NCBI GenBank assembly: GCA_014729935.1
Contig: WJJB01000284.1
Location: 1-19,169, forward strand
Source of the DNA: Candidatus Bathyarchaeota archaeon
GTDB lineage: Archaea > Asgardarchaeota > Lokiarchaeia > Sigyniarchaeales > Sigyniarchaeaceae
Length of the DNA stretch: 19,169 bases
Direction of reading: 5' to 3'
The notes below the pieces were generated by a model. The model saw only the letters and a list, made by a program, of their open reading frames with translations, was not told the origin of the DNA and ran no database searches. Shown piece after piece: positions 7,650 to 14,489 of this stretch (position 1 is the first letter of the stretch; each line of letters opens with the position of its first letter). A program made the position numbers and the translations under genes.

Positions 7650-9542
7650 ATGTCACGGATCAAGCAATGGATCGCCAAGAAAAAGAAGGCGGCTTTTGAC
7701 GAGTTTGACTTGGATGATGAATACCCGGAGTTCAAGGGATGGGAAGCCATTGGCTTCCACCGATCCTTGGGGCGTGAGTTGTGGCAGATCATCATCGAGC
7801 AACTGAATAATATCTTGTACGGCATCCTGATGGTGTACTTGATCCCCATCATCCAGCCGTTCCCCATGATCCAAGGAATCAATAGCCTCGCGGGAAGCCT
7901 GTATTATACTATTTTCGTTATTTTCGATACGGGAACTAATTTCGGTATCAACCGATTCATCGCAGAATATCGCATCAAGGACCCCAGGCGCATGTTGCAG
8001 TATGTGGGCTTTTACATCCGCTATCAGATGATAACGGGAGTCATCCAAGTTACCGTAATGTCATGGTATACATTCGGAATTCTGGTCCATGGGCAATATG
8101 CATACTTGACGTGGATGTTGCTCTTGGTGCTGCAGCGGCAATGGCCGGGCATGCTTGGAATTTTCAAGACGGTCCTGCAGGGGTTGCAGCATTACGCTAA
8201 GGTTGAAATTTTCAACCTACTGCAATCGCAATTGGTGGAACGATTCACTCTCGTTGGATTCGTGCTCGTGGGGCGCTGGTGGGGGGCAAATAATCCTGCC
8301 ATAGGCATCATTGTTGGCATATGCGTGTTCACGCAACTTGGAAGCTATATTGATGACGTGATTTTCGGGTTCATCGCTGGATATTTCACGAATAAAATCC
8401 TGAAACAATACGTTAATCTCTCCCTAAGAGATGTCTTCCGGACAAAGGTTTCAAGGGACGTGCTCAAGGAAATGCTAGTTTACGGCGTGCAGGGGTCGCT
8501 TCTTCCCATCATGCAGAGCTCTATCGGCACGCTCACGGTCGTATGGTACTCGCAGGAAATTCCCGGTTACCTATCATGGTCCGCCTTGATCGGCTGGGGG
8601 GCGACATTCTCGAATGTCATCGGGAATATTAAGGATTTTGCCCTGCTGACCGCCGTTGCTGAAGCATATCCCAACGGGAAGCAAGAACTGGTGGAATTCT
8701 ACGTGAGCTATACCCTCCGCTGGCGGTACTTTTTCTACATACTCATTGCCCTCATTATGCTATCCATCATTCCCTATTTCGTGTACATCATTGAAAACAC
8801 CGGGGGGTTGCAATTCTACTCCGGCGCGACAGTGTTCTTCATTCCCATGCTGTTTAAACGCATTTTCGACCCCATCATCGACCTACCAGGATCCATCATG
8901 GTTGGCGTCGAGAAGATCACCCAATACAATATCATAAGGGTAATAGAGGAGGTATTGAAGTTACTTTTTGCATATTTGTTCGTATTCGTGTTCCGGCTTC
9001 AAGATGCTTGGGGGCTCGTGGGATTGGTGATCATCATCGGCTATCGGGATTTCGTGGCAACCATCATCAAGACCACCATCTGCTTGGTGTACATCCAACG
9101 AAAGATCGTGCACATCAAGGTATATTTTCGGTCGACATTCCTCTCGCCATTTATCTCGGCGTTGCCAGTGGTCGGCTTGACTCAGGCATTTTACAACGTT
9201 GGATTCGTGCCACTGATCACCACCGTGGGATTCGAAATCGCCATCACTATCTCCATCCTTCTCGCCTTGGTCGCGTTAACGATGGTGTACTTCCCACTCA
9301 ACGTGCTCGTGGGGGGGTGGGATGATTACATGCTACATGTGTTTAGGAAGGCTGTGAAACTGTCAGGCCCCTCCTGGCCTATATTCTTCGGCGTGTATAA
9401 GATCATGGAGAAGACGAAGATCCTGGCGCAGAAGATCGGCACCTGGGACCGTGATGGTTGGACCATCCCGCACGAGAAGGCACACGAGCAAATTATTGAA
9501 TTAATGGATTTAAAGCGCAAGACCTTGCAGGAAACGAAGTAA
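7650..9542 (+). CDS. Polytopic membrane protein, MOP-superfamily flippase-like (Wzx/MATE type)
   Basis: The 630-aa protein has a charged cytoplasmic N-terminus (about residues 1-45), then roughly a dozen or more hydrophobic segments, and a basic amphipathic tail after about residue 560. The pattern of paired helices, the motif LFDPIIDLPGS-like stretch at 402-415 (FKRIFDPIIDLPGS) and the second helix bundle beginning near 350 resemble polysaccharide or lipid-linked oligosaccharide flippases. If so, it would move a lipid-linked glycan across the cytoplasmic membrane. No glycosyltransferase lies beside it to confirm this. Its stop codon TAA overlaps an ATG (TAATG) that opens a damaged zinc-ribbon frame. 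Promoter elements are shared in a 140-bp divergent gap with the Fe-S scaffold gene. Family assignment is by overall character, not by a diagnostic motif. Confidence 0.7.
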   Translation: MSRIKQWIAKKKKAAFDEFDLDDEYPEFKGWEAIGFHRSLGRELWQIIIEQLNNILYGILMVYLIPIIQPFPMIQGINSLAGSLYYTIFVIFDTGTNFGINRFIAEYRIKDPRRMLQYVGFYIRYQMITGVIQVTVMSWYTFGILVHGQYAYLTWMLLLVLQRQWPGMLGIFKTVLQGLQHYAKVEIFNLLQSQLVERFTLVGFVLVGRWWGANNPAIGIIVGICVFTQLGSYIDDVIFGFIAGYFTNKILKQYVNLSLRDVFRTKVSRDVLKEMLVYGVQGSLLPIMQSSIGTLTVVWYSQEIPGYLSWSALIGWGATFSNVIGNIKDFALLTAVAEAYPNGKQELVEFYVSYTLRWRYFFYILIALIMLSIIPYFVYIIENTGGLQFYSGATVFFIPMLFKRIFDPIIDLPGSIMVGVEKITQYNIIRVIEEVLKLLFAYLFVFVFRLQDAWGLVGLVIIIGYRDFVATIIKTTICLVYIQRKIVHIKVYFRSTFLSPFISALPVVGLTQAFYNVGFVPLITTVGFEIAITISILLALVALTMVYFPLNVLVGGWDDYMLHVFRKAVKLSGPSWPIFFGVYKIMEKTKILAQKIGTWDRDGWTIPHEKAHEQIIELMDLKRKTLQETK

Positions 9543-9699
9543 TGGCAAGAAACCGATTCCAAGCCACCGTTCTCGGCATTCCTGCAAGCTTTGCTCGACC
9601 TTCGACTTCAAGCAAAACGCGCTACAACTCTCAGATCTCGAATTGACATGCGCCGATTGTGGGAAGAGACACGTCTCGCAAGGGAGAATGGCGTTATAA
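9542..9699 (+). pseudogene. Frame-broken zinc-ribbon protein coupled to the flippase gene
   Basis: An ATG (9542-9544) overlaps the flippase stop as TAATG and begins MARNRFQATVLG, which ends soon afterwards at a TGA. A second frame carries a clear zinc ribbon with Cys codons at 9583, 9592, 9649 and 9658 (CKLC ... CADCGKRH), ending at TAA 9697-9699. A single missing base near 9575-9580 separates the two. Restoring it gives a continuous protein of about 52 residues with two CxxC knuckles. Another reading is a +1 frameshift at the flippase stop, which would add the ribbon to the flippase C-terminus. No start codon exists in the ribbon frame itself. It could be a pseudogene, a sequencing error or recoding. 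Confidence 0.6.
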
Positions 9700-9938
9700 T
9701 TCTCAATTCATCCGTAAACCCCCGAGGAAACCACGTCCTTTAGTTTAGTAGGGAGGGGTAGTTTACCTACCGTCTGAACCGCACGAAGGCATGCTCATGG
9801 AAACCGTGGAAAACCTTAGGTATATAGATTATTTATTTCATCTCCAAAATTTTTTTCACGCATGCATTGTTAAACACTCTGAACATTTCTCTTCAACTTG
9901 CTCAACGAAATGAATAATCGGGAAAGTGTGAATAAAAC
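9700..9938. other. Intergenic stretch with small repeats and a TATA-like box
   Basis: No coding frame of note is seen. TAGTTTA occurs twice (9741-9747 and 9759-9765), and GTAGG (9748-9752) can pair with CCTAC (9766-9770). TATATA at 9821-9826 is a candidate promoter for the secreted-protein gene at 9939, which would then have a leader of about 90 nt. A T7 run lies at about 9848-9854. I could not match a tRNA or a C/D or H/ACA guide RNA. Confidence 0.5.
9821..9826 (+). promoter_or_regulatory. TATA-like box upstream of the secreted-protein gene
   Basis: TATATA within GGTATATAGATTATTTA is the only strong AT box in the gap before the gene at 9939. The implied transcription start near 9848 would leave a leader of about 90 nt, longer than usual, so the assignment is tentative. 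Confidence 0.35.
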
Positions 9939-10523
9939 ATGGCAGAAAATAGCGGAAGGGCTGGAGCCGTCATTGCTGCAGTTATAATTTCGTTTGCAGT
10001 ATCCTACGTGGCCTTGCCCTTCATTCCGTCGTTTCATGATCTTGTCCTTGGCGGGGATCCCCCCGCTGCTGGATCCGTTATCCAATCAGAAAGTAGATCA
10101 GGCATGGCTGGTTCGCTCTTCTTTTTCTCGGACGACGTGCCGACGATATTCGAAATATCCGATGCGACTCTTACCATCAATACGCAAGGTAATAGCTACT
10201 TGAGAATCCATTACGATGCATCTACCTTCGTGTTCACCTACACCGATATAACGGGCTATCACGAATACCGGTTCAGGTTATACGTGGACGGGAGTTTTCT
10301 CCTTGAAAAGAAAATTGGATTCTATCGCACGGACGTCGCTGGCGTCACCGAACCCACGACCACGCTCTACATGCCGTTTTCAATGTACGGCCAATCTGAT
10401 GCACTAATCTCGGGAAACCATACGGTCCGTATATATGTTGATTCACTATTTGATCGGGGGCACCAATCGTACCTGGGAATCTTCCCTGGACGGACAATAT
10501 GGGTGGAAGAGGTCGCATTATAA
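9939..10523 (+). CDS. Membrane-anchored extracytoplasmic protein of unknown function
   Basis: The 194-aa protein starts with a short polar N-terminus, then one hydrophobic segment (about residues 9-28, AGAVIAAVIISFAVSYVALP). The remainder is polar and beta-rich, with many aromatic/Ser/Thr residues (for example FVFTYTDITGYHEYRFRLYV at 97-116). An N-H-T sequon is at 160-162. There is no lipobox, no type III pilin-like cleavage site and no cysteine in the exported part. The likely layout is a single N-terminal anchor with the domain outside the cell, possibly a jelly-roll or beta-sandwich. I do not recognise the family. The frame is intact, in contrast to the broken genes on either side. A ten-T run 26 bp after the stop is a good terminator. 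Confidence 0.7.
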   Translation: MAENSGRAGAVIAAVIISFAVSYVALPFIPSFHDLVLGGDPPAAGSVIQSESRSGMAGSLFFFSDDVPTIFEISDATLTINTQGNSYLRIHYDASTFVFTYTDITGYHEYRFRLYVDGSFLLEKKIGFYRTDVAGVTEPTTTLYMPFSMYGQSDALISGNHTVRIYVDSLFDRGHQSYLGIFPGRTIWVEEVAL

Positions 10524-10548
10524 GTTCACGATTGTTTTCGACCCTCTC

Positions 10549-10558
10549 TTTTTTTTTT
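10549..10558 (+). terminator. Oligo-T terminator
   Basis: Ten consecutive T residues, preceded by CCCTCTC, lie 26 bp after the TAA at 10521-10523. Oligo-T tracts downstream of genes are the main intrinsic termination signal in archaea. No stable hairpin precedes it, which fits the archaeal pattern. Confidence 0.6.
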
Positions 10559-10577
10559 CTTGCATTGAACTATCCCA

Positions 10578-10631
10578 CCATGAATGAATGCCAGGGACTT
10601 CTTTAATATCAACCATTCCCTTCATTCATGG
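10578..10631. repeat. 11-bp perfect inverted repeat
   Basis: CCATGAATGAA (10578-10588) is the exact reverse complement of TTCATTCATGG (10621-10631). Inside it, GGGA (10594-10597) can pair with TCCC (10617-10620), leaving a 5-nt bulge (TGCCA) on one side. The resulting stem-loop lies just after the oligo-T terminator and is not explained by any gene. It could be a short mobile-element remnant or a structured RNA. Confidence 0.55.
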
Positions 10632-10804
10632 CTTTCGTGAAATTCTTAAGGTGCATTAGCATTCAGGAGAGAACACTGCCGTTTCAGGAATGGTGACGTG
10701 GATTCAAGTTAATCATTTTCCAGCATGGGTGGGCTCCTGGTTCCTTTGGTGTCTCTAAATGGAGAATGACATGCAAATCGCAAAAGGAAGTGATGGAATC
10801 CCAG
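10632..10804. other. Intergenic stretch without a recognisable gene
   Basis: Only a very short frame (MAFVKFLRC...) and scattered stops are seen on either strand. No promoter, RNA or further repeat can be supported here. Confidence 0.5.
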
Positions 10805-11295
10805 TTACTTCACCATCAGCAAGTTGCCACACGAATGGCACTTAACGGTGGTTCCTTTCACCGGAATGGTATCCAACGCGCTGCCGCAATGCGGGCAGAT
10901 GCTAGCTCCAGCAACTACACCCGTTATCCTGCTCTGTGGAATCATGCCCGATATGAATTCATTTGTTCCCGGATCGAAATGCCCTCTTATGCTACCTTTT
11001 GCCACCAGTTTCAGCAACAGGGATTCAACCAACTTGGGCGTTCCCCCTACACGCTCCGCCAATTAGACCATAGTTATCTTGGGATATACCATCAGAATAC
11101 CCTTTATCTCCTTTTTCCTGCTCTTGTTGGTTCTTTCCTGCGTTGGCGTCACGAGAAGGGCAATGATGGTACCAACAATCGCTGCAATCGGTAAAATCAT
11201 TAGAATTAGAAAGCGCCACGTAAACAATAAGATCGCCACCCCGGAAAAAAACCGGTAGAAACAATCAACACGAGAATTTTCTTACTTTTTATCAT
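10805..11295 (-). pseudogene. Broken two-helix membrane / winged-helix / zinc-ribbon protein
   Basis: Three pieces on the minus strand add up to one ancestral protein of about 164 residues. Piece 1 begins at ATG 11295 after a GAGGT Shine-Dalgarno and reads MIKSKKILVLIVSTGFF. It runs out of frame at a 7-T run (A7 at 11245-11251 on the plus strand). Adding one T continues into piece 2, which holds two hydrophobic helices (GVAILLFTWRFLILMILP and IAAIVGTIIALLVTP), a basic stretch (NKSRKKEIKG) and PKITMV. It then meets an in-frame TAA at 11063-11065. Piece 3 continues in the same frame: LAERVGGTPKLVESLLLKL (winged-helix or PCI-like), FDPGTNEFIS, then a zinc ribbon CPHC ... CHSC. A TTG directly after the TAA could start an 85-aa soluble remnant (10805-11062). 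Two independent lesions favour a pseudogene. Confidence 0.72.
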
Positions 11296-11397
11296 TATTA
11301 CCTCATACCTCATACAAGGCGTGCCATACAAGTATTACATTTGTTTTTTTGTATATTTAAGTCTCACTTCGGGTGGTGACGAACTTCCTGCAAGTGC

Positions 11398-12210
11398 ATG
11401 AACAGGGACTGCAAGCTACACGAGGCGTTCCCCGCCGCAAACCAGATGGTCTTGACCCGTAAAAAATTCGGCCTGGACGTGTGGGCCAAGATGATCCAGC
11501 ACCGGTTCAAGCACAAGATGAACTATACCCAGATAGAAATGGTGATGTGGAATGATTAGCTGGTCTCCATTTCGCAGGGGGCGATAAAAGCGATTAACGA
11601 GTTTTTCGAGGTGACCGCGAAGGCAGAGGTCGACGGAGAAATCCTGGCGCTCGTCAGGGTGACGGGGGTATCGTGCTCTCCCTCGATGGTGCCAAGCCCA
11701 GGAACGACAGGCCGGCGTTCCGGATCTTCACCGATCGCCAGACGGGGCGCATCCTGCTCAGCCGGTTCCTTGAAAAAGCAAACGCGGACGTGCTCGTGGC
11801 CATATTCGAAGAACTAGAGGATCTGTACGGGGTCCCGATCATCGCCGTGATCTCCGCCAAGCAAAAGCGCATCGTCAATGCTGTCAAGGAATTCAGTCCC
11901 GGTATCCCGCACGTGTTCTGCCAGTTCCATTTCCTCCACCACGTGCGTGAACCGGTTGCCTCGAAGGATTCCCACCTCCTCACCGTCCTCCGCAGCACCG
12001 TGAAATCGTTGAGCATCGTTGCCAACCGCCCCCAGGCCACGTCGCCCCGAGACGCGAATTTGCCGCGCGTTGGCCGCGTCTTCGCGCCGGTTACAGAGAA
12101 ATTGCTTTGTACCGTGGGCACCAGGGACGACCGGCTCAAGGTGTACCCCGGCTTGGAAGCATTCGCCAACCTGGAGCATCTCCTGGGCGCCTCGAGGTTT
12201 CAAGGACCTG
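11398..12210 (+). pseudogene. Degenerate DDE (MULE-like) transposase relic
   Basis: An opening frame at ATG 11398 (MNRDCKLHEAFPAANQ ... KKFGLDVWAKMIQHRF) meets TAG at 11557-11559, then continues as VSISQGAIKAINEFFEV before a frameshift between about 11645 and 11665. The shifted frame carries the catalytic core: GGIVLSLDGAKP (first Asp), FTDRQTGRILLSRFL, PIIAVISAKQKRIVNAV and IPHVFCQFHFLHHV. Related transposases read S-D rather than S-A at the second catalytic position, so that Asp seems to be lost as well. Similarity fades near 12200, short of a full transposase of 400 or more residues. The stretch is clearly richer in G+C than its flanks, which suggests foreign origin. No terminal inverted repeats could be identified. 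The element is dead. Confidence 0.7.
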
Positions 12211-12221
12211 GACATCGATCC

Positions 12222-12589
12222 CGGGATTATCTTCTCGCTTGCGTTATCATCGGGGTCATTTGCTTCGGTTGCATCCTTGGATACATTCTATCGGGGTATA
12301 CGGTCATTGCATCGATCACCGCGGATGTGTTTCTCACTTTCCTGTACGCAGTTTTGATAATCATCCCATCCAAGATAAAGGTGGGATTCGCATTCCTGCT
12401 TCTCTCGCTCGCATTGATTTCGGGAATCGCTGGTGGGATATCAAATGTCTCCCGGGATTTTTAAGCCAGATGTTCATATGGTCATTAATTCTTTTGGGAG
12501 CCGTTATGGGTTGGGTACCTTTATCGAACCTTCGCGATAAAGTCCACTTCATCTCCACCGGGAACGAATTCGACGGCGAAAAGAACTAG
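12222..12589 (+). pseudogene. Broken small polytopic membrane protein joined to the transposase relic
   Basis: After the transposase similarity ends, the same open frame continues as three hydrophobic helices (YLLACVIIGVICFGCILGYI, then ITADVFLTFLYAVLIII, then FAFLLLSLALISGIAGGI) and stops at TAA 12462-12464 in a 5-T run. A one-base shift there leads to a fourth helix, MFIWSLILLGAVMGWVPL, and a polar tail ending at 12589. That last part could also start on its own at ATG 12470 (39 aa). No start codon exists for the first part. The simplest reading is a four-helix membrane-protein gene that lost its 5' end to the transposase relic and then gained a frameshift. Product unknown. Confidence 0.5.
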
Positions 12590-12646
12590 CAGTTTATTGG
12601 TAATTGCAGTATTAATTACAGCATTGGTTTAGCTTTTCAGGGTTAA

Positions 12647-12790
12647 TGGGCAATTGAATCGGGTATACGCGCACCCTCACGGCGTGGTTTAGGCTCATTG
12701 CTGGTATGGGGCGAGCCACCTCTTAAAGCATGCCAATCCATCAAACCCTGAATGACGACTCCCGGCCCTGAAGGAGCGGGTTTTCTTTCG
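12647..12790 (+). mobile_element. Possible IS200/IS605-type right-end remnant with hairpin
   Basis: A 34-codon frame (12647-12751) encodes WAIESGIRAPSRRGLGS and ends at TGA. It resembles the variable C-terminal tail of TnpB proteins, which overlaps their guide RNA. It is followed by a CCCG ... CGGG hairpin (12761-12780) and a TTTTCTTT tract (12781-12788). This order (TnpB tail, subterminal hairpin, end) is typical of IS200/IS605 right ends and of short derivatives called PATEs. No TnpB catalytic residues are present. The hairpin plus T tract could also simply be a terminator between the convergent units. The assignment rests on resemblance only. Confidence 0.35.
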
Positions 12791-12808
12791 CAAGACGGAT
12801 GAAAGAAC

Positions 12809-14371
12809 TCACTCGAATTCTATCGTGGACGGTGGTTTGTTGGAGATATCATATACCACCCGATTAATACCGCTCACCTCGTTGATGATGCGGGTGCTGA
12901 TGGTTTCCAGCAAGTCCCATGGTAACTTGGCAAAGTTGGCTGTCATTGCATCACGTGATTCAACCACGCGAATGGCACATATGTACTCGTAGGTCCTGAA
13001 ATCACCCATGACCCCAACTGTTCTTGAGGGAAGAAACACGGCGAAAGCTTGCCACAAGTCATTGTACAATCCCGCATGGCGAATTTCCTCTATAAGGATC
13101 GCATCGGCTTCCCGCAAGATATCGAGATATTCTTTCTTGACCTCGCCCACGCACCGCACCGCCAATCCTGGCCCGGGAAACGGGTGGCGGTTGATGATCT
13201 CCTCCGGGATGCCCAGTTCCTTGCCAACCTGGCGGACCTCGTCCTTGTACAGGTCCTTGAGGGGTTCTATCACTTTCAATTCCATGTCTTCGGGAAGCGT
13301 GAGGTTATGGTGGGACTTTATCTTGGCTGCAGACTTGGAGGTGGCTGCCGTTTCAACCCTGTCAGGATAGATTGTACCCTGCGCGAGGAATTCCAGCTTT
13401 CCAAAATTGGATGCGAGCTCCCCTGCCTTGCGTTCGAAGACTTCAATGAATGTGTGCCCGATGATCTTGCGTTTTTCCTCCGGATCCCTGATCCCTGCAA
13501 GCTTGGTTAGAAATTCATCTTCCGCATCCACCCGGTAGAACTCTTGGTAATTCAATGTATTCCTGAAGTAATCTTCCACATCCCGTCCTTCATCCTTTCG
13601 CATCACGCCATTATCAACAAACACGCAATGGAGCTGCTCCCCGATTGCCCGTTGCATGAGCACCGATACCACGGTCGAATCCACCCCCCCGCTGAGTCCA
13701 AGCAGGACGTGCCGTTTTCCAACATCATCCTTTATCCTGGCAATGGCTTCCCTCGTCCAATCGGCAATGGACCAGTTCTTCTCGCAATTGCAAATGGAAA
13801 ACACGAAGTTGGACAGGATCATCTTGCCCTTTGGCGTGTGGTTCACCTCGGGATGGAACTGCAAGCCATGTAGCAAGCCATCGGTGGACCTGTATGCAGC
13901 AATGGGACATGTTGCCGTTCTCGCAAGCACCTCGAACCCGTCGGGAAGATGGGTGACTTGATCACCGTGGGACATCCACACGGTCTCCTTTTCAGCCAAC
14001 CCGTTAAAAATACCATCCTGCTTTACCACTTCTAGCGTGGTTTTCCCGTATTCCTTCACGGGATTTGCTGCCACCGTTCCACCTTCCAGCTGGGCAATTA
14101 ACTGGTGGCCGTAGCATAAACCAAGCACTGGAATTTCTCGTTCCTTGCAAAAACCAAGAAGAGATTTTTCAATACGAGGTGCATCTTCCTCATACACGGA
14201 CCCGGGACCCCCACTCAGGATGATACCCTTCACATCAAGATGCTTAACTTCTTGAATGGACACGTCAAACGGCCTTATTTCCGAATACACGCCCGCATCT
14301 CGAACGCGCCTACTGATGAGATGGCAATACTGCCCGCCAAAATCAAGGACGAGAATCATGTTATTATTCAT
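12809..14371 (-). CDS. guaA: GMP synthase (glutamine-hydrolysing), fused form
   Basis: This 520-aa enzyme converts XMP, ATP and glutamine to GMP in the cytoplasm, the last step of guanine nucleotide synthesis. The N-terminal class I glutamine amidotransferase has SGGPGSVYEEDAP (53-65), nucleophile C86 in GLCYGHQ, and H173/E175 in QFHPEVNH. The ATP-pyrophosphatase domain has the P-loop LGLSGGVDSTV (224-234). The C-terminal dimerisation domain contains HPFPGPGLAVRC and ends in the classic KPPSTIEFE. The length fits the single-chain enzyme, whereas many Euryarchaeota split it in two. ATG at 14371 is chosen over an upstream GTG (14380) because it begins just before the core ILVLDFGGQY. It is divergent from the PurP paralogue, and the 118-bp gap holds an inverted repeat that probably controls both. 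Confidence 0.97.
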   Translation of the reverse strand: MNNNMILVLDFGGQYCHLISRRVRDAGVYSEIRPFDVSIQEVKHLDVKGIILSGGPGSVYEEDAPRIEKSLLGFCKEREIPVLGLCYGHQLIAQLEGGTVAANPVKEYGKTTLEVVKQDGIFNGLAEKETVWMSHGDQVTHLPDGFEVLARTATCPIAAYRSTDGLLHGLQFHPEVNHTPKGKMILSNFVFSICNCEKNWSIADWTREAIARIKDDVGKRHVLLGLSGGVDSTVVSVLMQRAIGEQLHCVFVDNGVMRKDEGRDVEDYFRNTLNYQEFYRVDAEDEFLTKLAGIRDPEEKRKIIGHTFIEVFERKAGELASNFGKLEFLAQGTIYPDRVETAATSKSAAKIKSHHNLTLPEDMELKVIEPLKDLYKDEVRQVGKELGIPEEIINRHPFPGPGLAVRCVGEVKKEYLDILREADAILIEEIRHAGLYNDLWQAFAVFLPSRTVGVMGDFRTYEYICAIRVVESRDAMTANFAKLPWDLLETISTRIINEVSGINRVVYDISNKPPSTIEFE

Positions 14372-14422
14372 GTGTGCCACACCACGAGGTTCAGCTAGCC
14401 ATAATGCAACGGGTGCTTTTTA

Positions 14423-14453
14423 CCTTGTTTTTGTTATGCAGGTAATAACAAGG
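14423..14453. promoter_or_regulatory. Candidate operator between guaA and the PurP paralogue
   Basis: CCTTGTT (14423-14429) pairs with AACAAGG (14447-14453), and the nested TTGTTAT (14431-14437) pairs with ATAACAA (14445-14451) across a 7-bp spacer. The sequence TTGTTATGCA recurs as TTGTTATACA upstream of purP (17744-17753). It lies in the gap between divergent purine genes, where a repressor site would act on both. Part of it may also serve as guaA core promoter. Confidence 0.5.
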
Positions 14454-14489
14454 TTTTTCATTTCAGGAAAATCCTATTACGAGATACAC

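Noticed and set aside
10766..11194. Plus-strand open frame of 142 codons
   Set aside because: It is antisense to the winged-helix/zinc-ribbon pseudogene, has no recognisable domains, and its composition (many His, Gln, Arg) is that of a shadow frame.
11654..12215. Two minus-strand open frames over the transposase relic
   Set aside because: They are by-products of high G+C content opposite the transposase; the plus strand carries recognisable transposase motifs.
14256..14489. Longer start for the PurP paralogue
   Set aside because: The extension would cover the start of guaA and the intergenic inverted repeats; the family N-terminus fits ATG 14490.
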